From: Catonia carolina
Lineage: Eukaryota; Arthropoda; Insecta; Hemiptera; Achilidae
Assembly: GCA_035578175.1 (NCBI GenBank)
Contig: JAQMRL010000008.1
Coordinates: forward strand, 60,010,541 to 60,074,540
DNA: 64,000 nucleotides
Direction: 5' to 3'
Shown one piece after another: positions 23,471 through 34,916 of the stretch (position 1 is its first letter; each line of letters opens with the position of its first letter). Under the pieces are notes generated by a model, which was given only the letters and a program-made list of their open reading frames with translations, did not search any database and was not told where the DNA came from. Both the position numbers and the translations under genes were made by a program.

Positions 23471-24385
23471 AAGTCTGACCTTTGACTTTTGGCAAAATCC
23501 TTTTGTGACTTCTGTATCTACGCTTTAATCGAATGACACTATTTTTTCCGATTCTGGCTTTGATTTCTTGACTTCTAATTTTGGGCCACTTCCGTATGAA
23601 ACCGGAACTTCAAACGAAATATCTCTGTATCTAGTTTTTAAGAGGAGTTGAATGATAGTATTTCTGTTTCCAAATTCCGACATCGATTTCTTGACTTTAG
23701 GTTTTGTGTCACTTTCGGTCGAACTGGAACTTCAAACTTAATCCAACCCAATTTTAAAGTTTCCCTCAATGATGTTTTTCGTTAATGACCTCTGTTTTTG
23801 ATGTTATAAAAGTCAGCTTTTTGTACAAAAAGTTGTCCTTGTTTTTTTTTATTTTTTATTGAAAAACTCCACGTAAGTTCTGTGGTACATAAATTTCGCT
23901 AATTTTCCTGAGGTTATTCTAACCATGTTTATTGTAAATGTTAAGGATAGCACCTTGTAATTATGGTTTTGTGGATTTTAAGATGGAATTTGCCTCGAAA
24001 TTTAACCTTTAGAGGACCAATACACATTTATAGTGGTCAGTGTATAAGACCAAGAAACTTGTAATGAATCACACACGAATAAGAAAGGGAAAAGAATAAG
24101 AACATTGACCAAATGTACACAAAACTAATATCATGCGCAAAACGTACTTACCAGTTTGAAACTTGATACATAAACACATATAATTACAACTCGCCGCACA
24201 GCCAACTTGTGATTCACCTTAAGTACATAAACATACAAAAAACACAACAAAGCACAAGTAATACAACGATTAAAACGTATAAGCCTTAACGAAGCGGGAA
24301 GCACATCCGCACATGACACGTTTCAATGTACAAGTGGCCAACAAAGGGAAGAAGAAAGAAGGAAGAGGAAGAAAAAGCAAAGAGG
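23471..24385. other. No gene recognised
   Basis: Between 23480 and 23780 there are two loosely similar stretches, each with CTTGACTT, CACTTCCG/CACTTTCGG and GAACTTCAAAC. They may be diverged repeat units, too degenerate to assign. Confidence 0.45.
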
Positions 24386-24552
24386 TTGAAGAGAACTTAT
24401 TTTACTCCTCACAAGAGAATGCCAAATTTGAAGAGAACTATTATTACTCCTCACGAGGGTATTCCAAATTTGAAAGAAACTATATTTTCCCCACGAGGAA
24501 TTGGTCAAATTTGTAATATAATTAAGTTGCCCTTCACAAGAGAATGCCAATT
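24386..24552 (+). repeat. 42-bp minisatellite, four units
   Basis: Four tandem units (24386-24427, 24428-24469, 24470-24510, 24511-24552) of 42, 42, 41 and 42 bp. They share TTGAAGAGAACTA-like starts, CCTCAC-AGAG and CCAAAT ends. Because the unit is 14 codons, the first copies stay open in more than one frame and give repeated 14-residue peptides. That explains the overlapping open frames at 24313-24673. I do not think this proves a gene. Confidence 0.75.
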
Positions 24553-26043
24553 TATAATGAATTTCATTATAATTGTATTTTTTATTTGTTCTGCATCAGC
24601 TTTCAAGTTTGATCTAATTATTTTTCGTTTACCTTGTCCCTTATCTCGTTCAATAAAACATTATTCACATTAATACATTATAAGTTTTATTCAATTAATT
24701 TATTTTCATAGTTACAGTTATTGTTATTGTTTTCATACCTCTGCCATTGAAAAGCTACCAGATAGTCAGTATTATTATAAAGTAGAATAATTTGTGTCTC
24801 TTTTAATAATATGAACGTTATATTTATTACTATTTACTCGTATTTATATTCACTATTTATTATATATTATTACTATTTGTTAAGAACGAATGAGGGACCT
24901 ACTCGCTTGGTTTGGCCTCCAGTCCCCCACTAAAATAATTTACAATTTCTATTTTCTTCTTCTTAGGTGCCTAGTAACCATATTCTGTTAATGTAAATTA
25001 AATAATTTTTTTTAAATATTTATCTTAATCAGCTGGAATTATTCAGATTTATTTAAATAGACTCAAACGTAAACAACACCAGGTGTGCACTAAATTTGTC
25101 ACATTACAAGGTTTACAAGATAGTGCAACCCCGGTACAAAATGCCTTAACAGTAAATATTATACACAATTTTAAATTATTACATAAATTATCATTTGTTT
25201 GTATAATGTTCGACAGAACGAAATTTTGCCTATCCATTAACATGAAAACAAAACTTGGCAACATGCATTTATATGGTAGTTAGGATAGCAGCCAAAATGG
25301 CGTCAGGGGTTGAGCCCATTTATATTGAATTATTTGTTTAATTCATTAAAAACATTGCAATTTTTAAAGTGCCAGTTATACGTTGGTTATTTAGATCGAT
25401 GACTGTTATAAAAATGATTGTTACTTGATTTAATTTTATGAATTGGCTTCTATCTAAAACTACAGCAATGTACTACTTTTGTACGCTTAAAAATTATATC
25501 TAATGAATTAAAATGCCAAACATAAAAGACGTTTATACAAAAAGTTTATAATGGATTCTTTATATCTTGGTTTTAAAACTGATACTTTTGCAAAAATTTC
25601 GTATGACCCTGAAAAATTTACTTGATTCTTAAATTAGTGTATGAAAAATTCTTTTCTAAATAATTTAACGAAATTATTTGGCTGTTAATTTATTTGACAA
25701 CGGTGGCACAATACCTGTGCTAAAATGGCGTGCACTGTATTTATTTGTTTAGTAACTTAAATTCTTGCTTTCGTTTTTCAAAATTTAATTTGATTATATT
25801 TGTAATGTTAAGATTATGTGATGATTTGTTAAAGGTTATCTTTGAGAGTTACCTTTTCTTCTCGTTACTTTTTTAAAACTATAAACCACTAGTTGGGTAT
25901 ATTTAGGCGTATGGTTGTCTTACTCTTGCTGTCTTTCTTTGACGCTTCATTTTGAGCTGTTTTGAACTTTTTATTTGTAGATACGTAGTTCTTGTATTAC
26001 GAGCTGATTTTTGGAGACGAAGGTTCTTAAGTTGAAATTCTAT
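24553..26043. other. No gene recognised
   Basis: AT-rich, including TATTATTATATATTATTACTATT-like tracts near 24840-24880. Nothing else recognised. Confidence 0.55.
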
Positions 26044-27031
26044 GAAAGGTTATTTTATACAAATTTGAATACTAGAGAGTGGTTACCGGTGTAATTAGAT
26101 GGTAAAGGTTCAATTAACCATACTGACTCAGTAATGGTCGGCCGGAGTGCTACAAGAGTACATCTCATTTACACATAATATACCGGGTGTCCCACGTAGA
26201 GGTTGCTATTTTTTAATTAATATGCCGGACGTATTGCAAACTTTACAGACTGGAAACTTTACAGTTAGGTATAATAAATAGTTATGTACAAAAAGTACGC
26301 TGGAGTTTCATTTGCTTATGATCAATCAGAACAAATTGGCGCAATAAAAAAATAATATCAAAAATGAACAATAATCTTGTGGTTAAAACCACTTATATTT
26401 ACAATAGGATTCAGGTAGAAAAAAATGTGGCCAAAGCGGTTTTAAACCAAAATCGTCCTAATCGTTGGATATGTCGTGGCAGCGGCCTCATGGACTGGCT
26501 TCCAAGATTGCCGGACTTGTCTGTTCGCAGTTTTTTTCTATGGGGCTTTATGAAGGAAAACGTTTATTCATACGACATTGCAACAGACGATTTTTCAATT
26601 TTTCAAAAACTTGTATGACTCATTTTTTTTCGTTGCTATCAGTGGAGAGCTATTAATGAACATCAGTTCGAATAACGGTTAATGAAAGTGTTCATTAATA
26701 ATTTTATCACTTTCATATTTCTTTCATTTTATTACTTAAATAACATTATAACAAATCACCAACTTGAAATGGTTATGCAAATAAAATTACTTTCCGCCAT
26801 TTTGTTTTGATTGATCATGAGCAAATGAAACTCGAGGGTACTTCTTTACATATCTATTTATTTAACTCTAAAGTTTCCAATCTGTAGTGTGCGATACGTC
26901 TGGCATGTTAATTAAAAAATAACAACCTCTTCGTGGAACTACCGGTATCATCCTGGGTCGATTGCTAATTATAAATAATTGCTAATTGCTCTTAAATTTG
27001 AGTTGATTGCAACATACATTAGCGATTTAAA
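26044..27031 (+). mobile_element. SINE-A copy 2, split by transposon T2
   Basis: SINE-A body from the TTTGAATACTAGA region (26044) to ACACATAA (26180), then resuming at TCATCCTGGG (26948) and ending near GATTGCAACATACATTAG. The interrupting element occupies 26183-26945. The tRNA-like head is largely missing. Confidence 0.7.
26183..26945 (+). mobile_element. Tc1/mariner-superfamily long-TIR transposon, copy T2
   Basis: A 763-bp relative of T1. It has TA at both flanks (26181-26182 and 26946-26947), starts CCGGGTGTCCCACG, and has inverted repeats of about 155 bp. The plus strand at 26364-26656 holds a remnant transposase with NVAKAVLNQN, RWICRGSGLMDW and LSVRSFFLWG. The third catalytic aspartate is changed (SFFLWG instead of DFFLWG), and the region carrying the first two acidic residues is deleted. 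Non-autonomous. Confidence 0.75.
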
Positions 27032-27128
27032 AATAAATAAATAAATATAATGCACGCTATAAATTAAACGTCGATTTCTAGTTCTTTTTTTATAAACTTA
27101 AGTAGTAATTTGGAAAATTGATGAACCG

Positions 27129-27580
27129 TCATCATCATCTCTACAGCTCAGCAGTCCTTGGTGAGCTCTAAAGTTTATTAAGGGCCGTTCCTTGCAGCTA
27201 GTTGCTAGCGCCTTCCATCCTCTCACCCTTGTCAAAATTAAATCATTCATAACATCGTCCTTCCATTTCTTCGTAGGCCTTCCTTCTTCTTTTATACAGT
27301 TTTTCCTTTCTTTATCATTTTAACCATCCTTGTTGGCCCCATTCTCGCAATGTGCCTCAATCATCTAAATCTTTGGGGCCGTATGAAACAGATATGTCCT
27401 TGCCTTCTGTCAGAGTATTCAGTTCTTCATTTTTAGGTACTACCCACATCACTGCCTTCCCGTATCGGTTCAAATATTATCCTGAAAATACTTCTATCTA
27501 ACTTTCTCTTTATATTGCAGTCGGTTTTTTACTTGATTCATGTTTCCCAGTCGTAAGGCACAACTTGGTGCACCAAACAC
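27129..27580 (-). pseudogene. Non-LTR retrotransposon ORF2 tail, decayed
   Basis: The minus strand reads, with stops and frame changes, RRFRWLRHIARMGPTRMVK, then a GRPTKKWKDDVMNDL-like segment, RVRGWKALATSCKERP, and an ending rich in aspartate before the edge. This is the common LINE C-terminal pattern RWLGH..RM...GRP.KRW.DD...DL....W...A..R. Upstream RT motifs are only faint. Confidence 0.6.
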
Positions 27581-28453
27581 AAACATATATTTTATTTTGT
27601 ATTTTTATATACTAATTTATTATTAAGCACTTTACATTAACAAAGCAGGTTTTATTATCCAATTCTGTTTTTTTAGAATGAATAAGCTCATTACGTTTTC
27701 GTTGTGTAAGAATTGATTAACCGCCTGTTGATATTACGTTAACAATAGATTTTTTAATTTTAAATAATAGTAACTGTCTAAATTCCTTTATAATTTAACT
27801 GATTTAAAAATCAAATGCAATTTTAATTAATTTGAATTGACTGCATAGATTTAAAAATAATACGCGTGTTCTCGATTAGTGATGAGAATTGTGTTGAAGT
27901 GTATGGTGTGGTTACGTCTTCTCTAGCGCGAATACCAGTGTAAATTAATAGACCGCAGCTGTCTGTTACCTGCCACTGAAGTTAGCTAAGGTTGTTACAT
28001 TTCACGAAGGCTGTTTCTAGTTAAACGTTATTTTACCTTAAAAGAATTCAGAGCATTTAACTCTTTATTGTATTGTATTGTACAATTTTCTAGGAATTCT
28101 ATAAAAAAGAAAACAATTTAATTGTACTAGTCTGTAAATATTGTTGTTTTAATTGGGATTTTTAATTTTAAATGCTTTTTATGTGGTAATAAAAGTGTAA
28201 TTTTTGATGTTTGTTATTTTAGATTGCCAGTTAAGCCTCATAATAATATTTTTTTAATGTAGTCGTTTTATCCAATATTTTATTGTATTCTGTTTCGAGC
28301 ATTAATCATTTCATACGTTTTTTATTTCCACGTTTTCAATGTTTTATACATGTCATCTGCAGTAGGAATTTAGAAAATTAAATTTTGTTTACTTGCCTGA
28401 TCGTTTTTAACTTTTGAAGTGTTTAAAGTTCCTTTAAACTTACATAAATCTGC
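27581..28453. other. No gene recognised
   Basis: AT-rich, nothing recognised. Confidence 0.55.
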
Positions 28454-29191
28454 TCATATGGTGAATTCGTTAGTAAAATACGGCAGGTAATCCGTGGAGA
28501 CAATTGATGCGTCGATGACCAAGAGACATTCTGTAGGGAAAGTTGCTTCAGTAATGACAGTACCAAGTTGATGCAAGATTTTACACGGTTTTTTATAAAA
28601 TGTTATAATTGTTTTAATTACCAGATTGTAAATGAACAAAAATTGTAGTAAAGTATTCACATCATCAGCTTGATATTTAGCAACTACAGTAGGTTTTACA
28701 TGTTGTTTCTCAAACCGTATCCAGGAATCGTTTAAAAATATTTAGTGGGGCACTCCAGTGAATCATGTGATAGAATATCTTTCGGAAACATTTGTTACAT
28801 CGGTTAGATGAGGGAACTAAGAGGTTATCTAATAGTCGTTAATATCCTGATTGTTGATACGACTTTGAATAAACCAAAATGCAAATTTTTCGCCTGAAAT
28901 AGTTCTACATTTAAGTCCGCGACAGTTTGTGAATGTCGTAAAGTATAGGCATTGAGAATAGACGTGACAAAATGTTCCAAAAACCAGGGTTATCATGGTA
29001 CAAAACACAAATTTATATCACATTGGATACATTCTAATTTTAAGCATTTGTTTTAGAACTCCTTGAACAGCTGTAAGTCTGGGATTAATTTCTTTGAAGT
29101 TTAAAAAAAGTTAAAGTGTTTAGGGAAATCGGGAAAATCTATAAACCAGTTCATTTAATACACCCCCATCTTAGGCTCTCTGAAGAAACAT
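28454..29191 (-). pseudogene. Decayed 246-codon gene, possibly nudivirus/baculovirus Ac81-like
   Basis: One minus-strand frame runs from an ATG at 29189-29191 to TGA at 28454-28456 (246 codons) with no net frameshift but eight internal stops. Between the stops the sequence is strongly protein-like. It has a NPRLTAV segment near residue 35, hydrophobic FGTFCHVYS followed by a Cys-rich NCRGLKC segment near residues 70-85, then GEKFAFWF and a C-terminal region with a hydrophobic stretch. Length and the order of these segments resemble the Ac81-type core protein of baculoviruses and nudiviruses. That likeness is from memory of the family and is not verified. An endogenous viral relic would fit, since nudivirus-derived sequences are known in hemipteran genomes. 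A decayed host gene is the alternative. No promoter or intact neighbour is visible, and the copy cannot be functional as read. Confidence 0.45.
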
Positions 29192-30608
29192 TTTTGATCA
29201 AAAAAACTGAATGATAGTACTAGAAAAAGCGAAATAAAGGGATTCTGAGAATTTTTGTAAATAAATCAAAAAAGGGTATGTACAAAATACAAAAATTAGA
29301 TATTAAAACACTGGAAATTGTATAAAATTTATTCATAAAAGAATACAAAAGATTACAATATAAGCCGATTATCGTAAATGATTACATCACCGCTCCACTC
29401 TTACCAGACCAGTTACCCAACATTATAACTTTTCACAAAATAAAACTTACCTTAACAACTATTTCCAGCCTACCTCAAACTACTACTATTATTAATGTCA
29501 CATTACCTTTTTTGCATCACACTACACAACTTAATTTTACCTTACGTCATAAATATAGTAAAGGACCTTTGTAATTCTTTTCACGTTTAATTTCAAACAC
29601 ACACACACATAAATCTCTACTACAGCAGATACATTCATGATGCAGGTAATTCGTGAAGGCTCAAGTGCCGATGTTAAGAGACCTCCACCAAAGGAACTAG
29701 TTTGGATGGTGCAGTGGTGTCAGGGACAAAGAGTCGTCTGTACTAGTAGATAATATTTTCTATTGTATTTAAATTTTGTTATTGTTATTCGTACAGATTA
29801 ACAAGTAGAAATGGTAAATTAACAAAATTATTTAAAAAGAAAGTTAATACTCTGTATATTTTGTTATAAATATTATTTTGTTATATATGTTTGTGTAGTT
29901 TTAAATTCTGCACAAGTTATTATTTCTACTTTAATTTTTATCGTAACGCGAGATAATACATATTATTGTTTTCAAATGACATAACAATGCAATTTGAAAA
30001 CTCTCAACTGTAAAAAATTATATAACATAAAATATATATATTTTTCTAATTTTAAATAATTGTTTACCTTTGTGGTTCCATATCCCTGGGCATTTTCCTC
30101 TTTGCTAACTTTTAAAATATAACTGTCCAATAAAATTTTTTTATCAGTGCGGTGGACAAAATATTGTAAAAATATATCTATTTTAACCGTCAACAGTCGA
30201 ATAGGTTTTTTTATGTACTTCTTTTTTCATTATTTGAACGGAGGCATGATCCACCACTATCAGAGTATAAAAACACAAAAATTGAAACAAATTTGATAAC
30301 AGTTTTTCAAAAGATGCTGTATGTTCAGTTACTTGTTTAAAAATTTATTGATCGATCAATTATTAGTCATGTTAGAATGTACATACGATTATAGATATAT
30401 CCCACAGAACCGTGCAGCAGATATAAACAGACTACGGGTCGAAAATCAGTAAAAAGGGTACTTGATCATGTTTCACTCTACCAACGCCTTCAGTCAAAAC
30501 AATGGCGACAGACCGGATGGTTCATAATAGGTCTCCTGTATGAATTCTTTCTACTGGAACTGCAACTAAGTACTGAAACTAAGTACAAATACTTAGTTTA
30601 TATTTTAG
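29192..30608. other. No gene recognised
   Basis: AT-rich, with a short AC microsatellite at 29595-29609. No coding domain recognised. Confidence 0.55.
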
Positions 30609-30999
30609 TTGTTGTTGTTTAGGTCAACAGCCAAAAGGTTCATTTGAACCTCTAGAGGTTTTACTAAGTAAAACGAGGAGTGAGATGGTTTACCTAGCCT
30701 TCCTCACAGAGTGAAATAGTACGCTCATCAGCATGCCGGGCTCTCTGAAAAGCACATATTTTCCACTCTGCAAATGATACCTTCACTTCATTCACCACAG
30801 GGTCTTGCTGTAATGAAATTCATTACTTTCAGAGGAGATAACTCTGATTATTGTCTTTAACACCTCCCACCTCTTCTATTCTTAAATAGTTCAGTCATTT
30901 AATTAGGTGACTATGTGATAAGAAACAGAACTATTTTTTGTAGCCCTGCAACTAGCAGATCGAGTGCAAATAATTTTACACTCCACCTCCCTGTTATGG
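30609..30999 (-). mobile_element. SINE-D copy 4, full length
   Basis: Reverse-oriented copy with all family landmarks. The plus strand begins with the inverted CAA-type tail (TTGTTGTTG) and GGTCAACAGCC, then CCTCTAGAGG, AAAACGAGGAGTGAGATGG, the CTTCACTTCATTCACCACAGGG block, CAGAGGAGATAACTCTG and the 5'-end CTCCACCTCCCTGTTATGG. No clear TSD found. Confidence 0.85.
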
Positions 31000-31793
31000 A
31001 CATCACAAAAGCCTACTACCGAGAACCCGTCTCTCCACAATCGCTCCCCTCCACTGTTTCCTCCTTGTTTAAGTTAGTATGTAGCAAATTTCGTCTTATA
31101 AGCAAAAAACCTTTTTAATGACTAGAATGGATCGCGCTAAGTTCAATAACAGTTTTAATACATTAATGTTTTGACGTGCTGCACGGTTCCATGGGATAGA
31201 GTATAACTAAATCTATGAACTTGGTACGTATGATAATCATTGAGGAAAAGCACGTGGACTGTATTCTGTAGTGTTTAGACCTTTGTAGTGTGTGTATGCA
31301 TGCATAGCCTTTGTAATTTCATTAAGTGACGTCACACCCTGATGACTTCATTCATTATGTAGTTGTAACTAATTGATGGTCATGCACGTCCTTCCAGGTA
31401 AGTCCTTCCTAATATGTTAAAATCTCTTTGACAGTATTCTGTGAATTGTCCTTTCTGTACATACTCCTTATTTTTGTTGTAATGTTCTTTTGAAAGATTA
31501 TGTTAATTATTTATTTTACGTTCCTCATCTTATTTTCTAGTAACCATGCGTGGGAAAAACATCATTTTAAAACTTTACCAGTTCCTTTACTGAGAGCAAT
31601 ACTTGTTACAGTCTTAAGACATTATATTTGTATCAATAATAATTCTTTATACCCAGAATGTAACTGAAATTAGGGTAATGCTGATCACCGTATGTGTCGT
31701 ATTAAATTCATGTTTTTTTTTGTTCTTCCTGCAGCTTAGACTACTGGAAAAGTATATTATGTTGGCCTAATGGTAGTTTTCAGAGATATGGTA
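31000..31793. other. No gene recognised; possible SINE-like scrap
   Basis: AT-rich. At about 31759-31775 GTTGGCCTAATGGTAG looks like an A-box-type head, but no B box follows, so I do not call a SINE. Confidence 0.45.
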
Positions 31794-32272
31794 TCGTAAC
31801 AGTTATTGCTACGTTCCCGTTCCGGGGTCTGGGTATAATAAATAATTAACAAACTATCGTTTAGGATTACAGACTAGTATTTATTACGCACTATAAATTA
31901 CAAATAACAGAATCAAGTTGATACTTATAATAAATTAATAACATTAAATTAATTTAACTAGTAACAAGATTATTTCGCACTAAATATTAACTAAATCCTA
32001 CTTACAACCAATTATACGGTACACAGTAAACTTTAGACGATACACAACAAACTTTAGACCTTCTTCAAATGGAACTGTAATGCGGTACACAAATCACCCG
32101 CCGATGATCACTTAAGACTGATTTAAACTAATTTTAAACAGGACTTCGCTTATATACCTAACTCATTCGAAATTCTGGATTAACAAAAATACTATGTCTT
32201 TTTCTCGTGTTATGGATGTCATTACTTGTTGAGGTATAGGCTAAGTGTTGATAAAGGACACATTATAACACC
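31794..32272 (-). mobile_element. Possible diverged LTR
   Basis: On the minus strand this resembles the solo LTR at 58037-58724 in layout and 3' sequence. It has a TATATAAG box (plus 32149-32156), AATAAA (plus 31880-31885), a TTAATTATTTA stretch, a CCCCGGAACGG-like segment (CCCGAAACGG in the other) and an AGCAATAACTGTTAC end (AGCGATAAGTGTCAC in the other). A near-tandem 20-base unit (ACACA-YAAACTTTAGAC) lies at 32019-32059. The 5' boundary and a TSD are not clear. Confidence 0.35.
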
Positions 32273-32310
32273 ATAACAAAAGAGCTAATTATAATTAGCT
32301 CTTTTGTTAT
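32273..32310. repeat. Perfect 38-bp palindrome
   Basis: The left arm ATAACAAAAGAGCTAATTA is followed directly by its exact reverse complement, with no spacer. It adjoins the right edge of the possible LTR. Confidence 0.95.
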
Positions 32311-32408
32311 CTAAATACGTAGATACACCAACCCTTCTCAGATAGCCGTCACAACAATAGCCTACACTATTTCTAACCATTTTTTAGAAATAACCCGATT
32401 TATTAGTT

Positions 32409-32436
32409 ATAATAACAGTTGATAAACTGTTATTAT
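32409..32436. repeat. 12-bp hairpin with GATA loop
   Basis: ATAATAACAGTT and AACTGTTATTAT are separated by GATA. A perfect stem about 100 bases from the 38-bp palindrome. Confidence 0.85.
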
Positions 32437-34323
32437 TTACATTAACACTTCTAAAAACTCAGTCCTGGTAGAGAATTCTGGAACAAACACTTTACCCTTA
32501 GATATTGTCACGGCATTTTTAGCGGTTTTTCTAATGAGATCTTTAAACAGTATTGAATTAGGTCACTATTTCGAATCTAAAGAAACAATTTTGTTTTAAG
32601 AGAAACCACTTGAGAGATTTTCTGAGAAAATTTCTGTTAGTTACAGAATACTGCCCAAAAAAGGAATGTTATAGAAACTTCTAGACAAGATAACTAGCTG
32701 GCAGTCGTTAACAATTATCTATGGCTTGTTTTTTGCTTTCAAATATTAAAGGAAGCAAGCAAATGATACCAAAAATTCATTAGAAAATTGTGTAGCTTCC
32801 AACCAATGAATCCTAGGAAATGCGTAATCAACGAAAATACTAAATGTTGGTTCATGAAACGTAATTTAATCCATTGAATCAAATAATTTTTGTAGATAGG
32901 TTAATTAATTTAGTCAATTTTTGTTTTATATACTTTAAGAGGATTTCGTGACACGTAAAATAGAAACAAAAGTAGATTAGAGTATATTTAATCTAATCGG
33001 TAAGATTTCGTAATTATGTAATGAATTTCGCATTCATAGTAACATAAGTAACTGTTCAGTAAAGCATTGGTAATTGTGCATTATTAAGTGCAGGCAATCT
33101 TGTGTCATTAATGCAACAACTGGCTTGGAGTACCACAAATTTTAACCCTCCGACAAGAACGGTATGTGTCCCTTTCCACCGGTGGTTGGTTGGTTCGTTC
33201 ATTTCCCCCCTACAATACTCATTGCAGTGGAAGCAATCGTGCAAACTAACAAGTACGCTCCCACCCCTTTTGCTGCTGTGGACTAATTTTGAAACCTGCT
33301 CCGCTTTCCCTCTCACTAATAATGTTCAATTATTTACGTTTATTTTGATTGGCCGCATGTTGACCTACCTGGCACTATCCTAGTCAACGTAAGCTGTTTA
33401 TTCTCCAAGTCAAAGGGAACCAATTTTGCGTCACTCAATATTGCATGAAATTAATTCCTCCTTATTCAAGTACGACTAGTTTACTGAAACCAAAAATCAA
33501 TCTACTCTAGAAATGGAAATTACTGAATTTAAAAAGGTGTTTTACGTTAAGAGTTTATAATATAACAATTTACTGTTAAAATACAAAAAATCAGTTCTGA
33601 AAAAATTGTCAATTGTTGTAGTTGCCATTTTTTCCATAGACATGCCCATTTAAGTAATTTACATGAATCAATTTATGTAATTTTTAGTTTCCGATCAAAA
33701 ATATACATGCCGATAACACTAAATGAATCGGTAATCCTTCATGAAACGTGTTTTAAACGACTACCACCTAACAAAAGACTCAAACAACTATATTACCTTG
33801 TGCATTTTCGGTAACATCTTATATTGCATAGAAAACTGTTAGTATACAAATAAATATAACAACAGATTTGGGTAAACGGATTACAGATTTTTGGAAGAGC
33901 CGTAAAAAATCATCAAAAAATAAAGGCCCCCATTCTAAATTTGTGATTATCACAACTAGACCTCCAGTTTATGTCTCAAATACAATGTTACATAAAGATA
34001 TGAGGGTGCTTTTTGTATAAGATGTTGCCGAAAATTTGAACGCTCGATTGTTTGACAATTTTCACGTACACCTAAACGGACTTGTTCAAAATTTATCTGG
34101 GAGACAGTTTCCAAATTTACGACGACTCAAAAAAATCATTGAGTAGAGACCTTTTAAGATAAAAACTACAATCACAATTTACTACTTTTATCTCATAAAT
34201 ATTCTGTTATCACCAGTACTGAATTAAATAAACATTTGAGCATTTGACTTGAAGGTACGTGAATTGAAAGAATCCTTTAATGGAAGCCTCTTCCAAAACT
34301 ACTTGAAGGAAAAGTGAAAAAAA
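32437..34323. other. No gene recognised
   Basis: AT-rich except for a more balanced patch at about 33060-33390, where opposite-strand frames of 86 and 93 codons overlap. Neither has a motif I recognise. Confidence 0.5.
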
Positions 34324-34905
34324 CTAGAGGTTGTGCTACCGCACAACCTTACACGACTATGACCACTCACACGACTTTCTCTTGCCAATGAAAATAATGA
34401 ACAATATGACCTAACATCAGTAATAATACATTAGAAATAAACAAAAAAATATATCTTTTTTAATCATGAGTAAATGACGCAAAATGAATACCAACTTAGT
34501 TTGGCTTAATAATACGGAAAATCACTCGTTGGCACTAAACTAGACTCTGTAGAGAAAAATGCTTTAAACAAATGTTGTAGATCTTTTAATTTCCTGTAAA
34601 TTATATTATATATACTTTTGTCGTAAAAGGCATTTTTTACAGATTTTCATGAAAAGAAAAACAGAAAATCACTAATTACTGCTAAACTAAATGTTAGACC
34701 TATCCAAAGAAATGTTTGAAATAAAAGTTGTAGGTTTTCAAATGTTCTACAACTTTGATCGTATGCACATTTGTCTTAGAATGCATACTAAAGCCGAAGT
34801 CTTAAAAGAACCATTTTTTACTTCGAGAGCACAGCCTCCCCAAGAACAGCAGACGTGGCACCTACGCTACCTTGTAGAGCATAAAAATGTAGTAAATGAG
34901 GCGAT

Positions 34906-34916
34906 AAAAAAAATCG
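34906..34916. repeat. Target-site duplication of SINE-B (AAAAAAAATCG)
   Basis: Repeated at 35100-35110 after the A-rich tail of the SINE. The intact order is that of the other Helentron-like copies. Confidence 0.65.

Noticed and set aside
24313..24673. Two overlapping frames of 67 and 115 codons as a repeat protein gene
   Set aside because: The 42-bp minisatellite keeps several frames open at once, so openness is not evidence of coding. Kept only as a finding.
28454..29191. A functional gene read with an alternative genetic code
   Set aside because: All three stop codons occur internally, and the frame also ends in TGA, so no single reassignment opens it. The rest of the window gives no sign of a non-standard code.
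31755..31835. tRNA-like SINE head
   Set aside because: Only an A-box-like string is present. The supposed B-box region better matches the LTR 3' end of the 58037 element.
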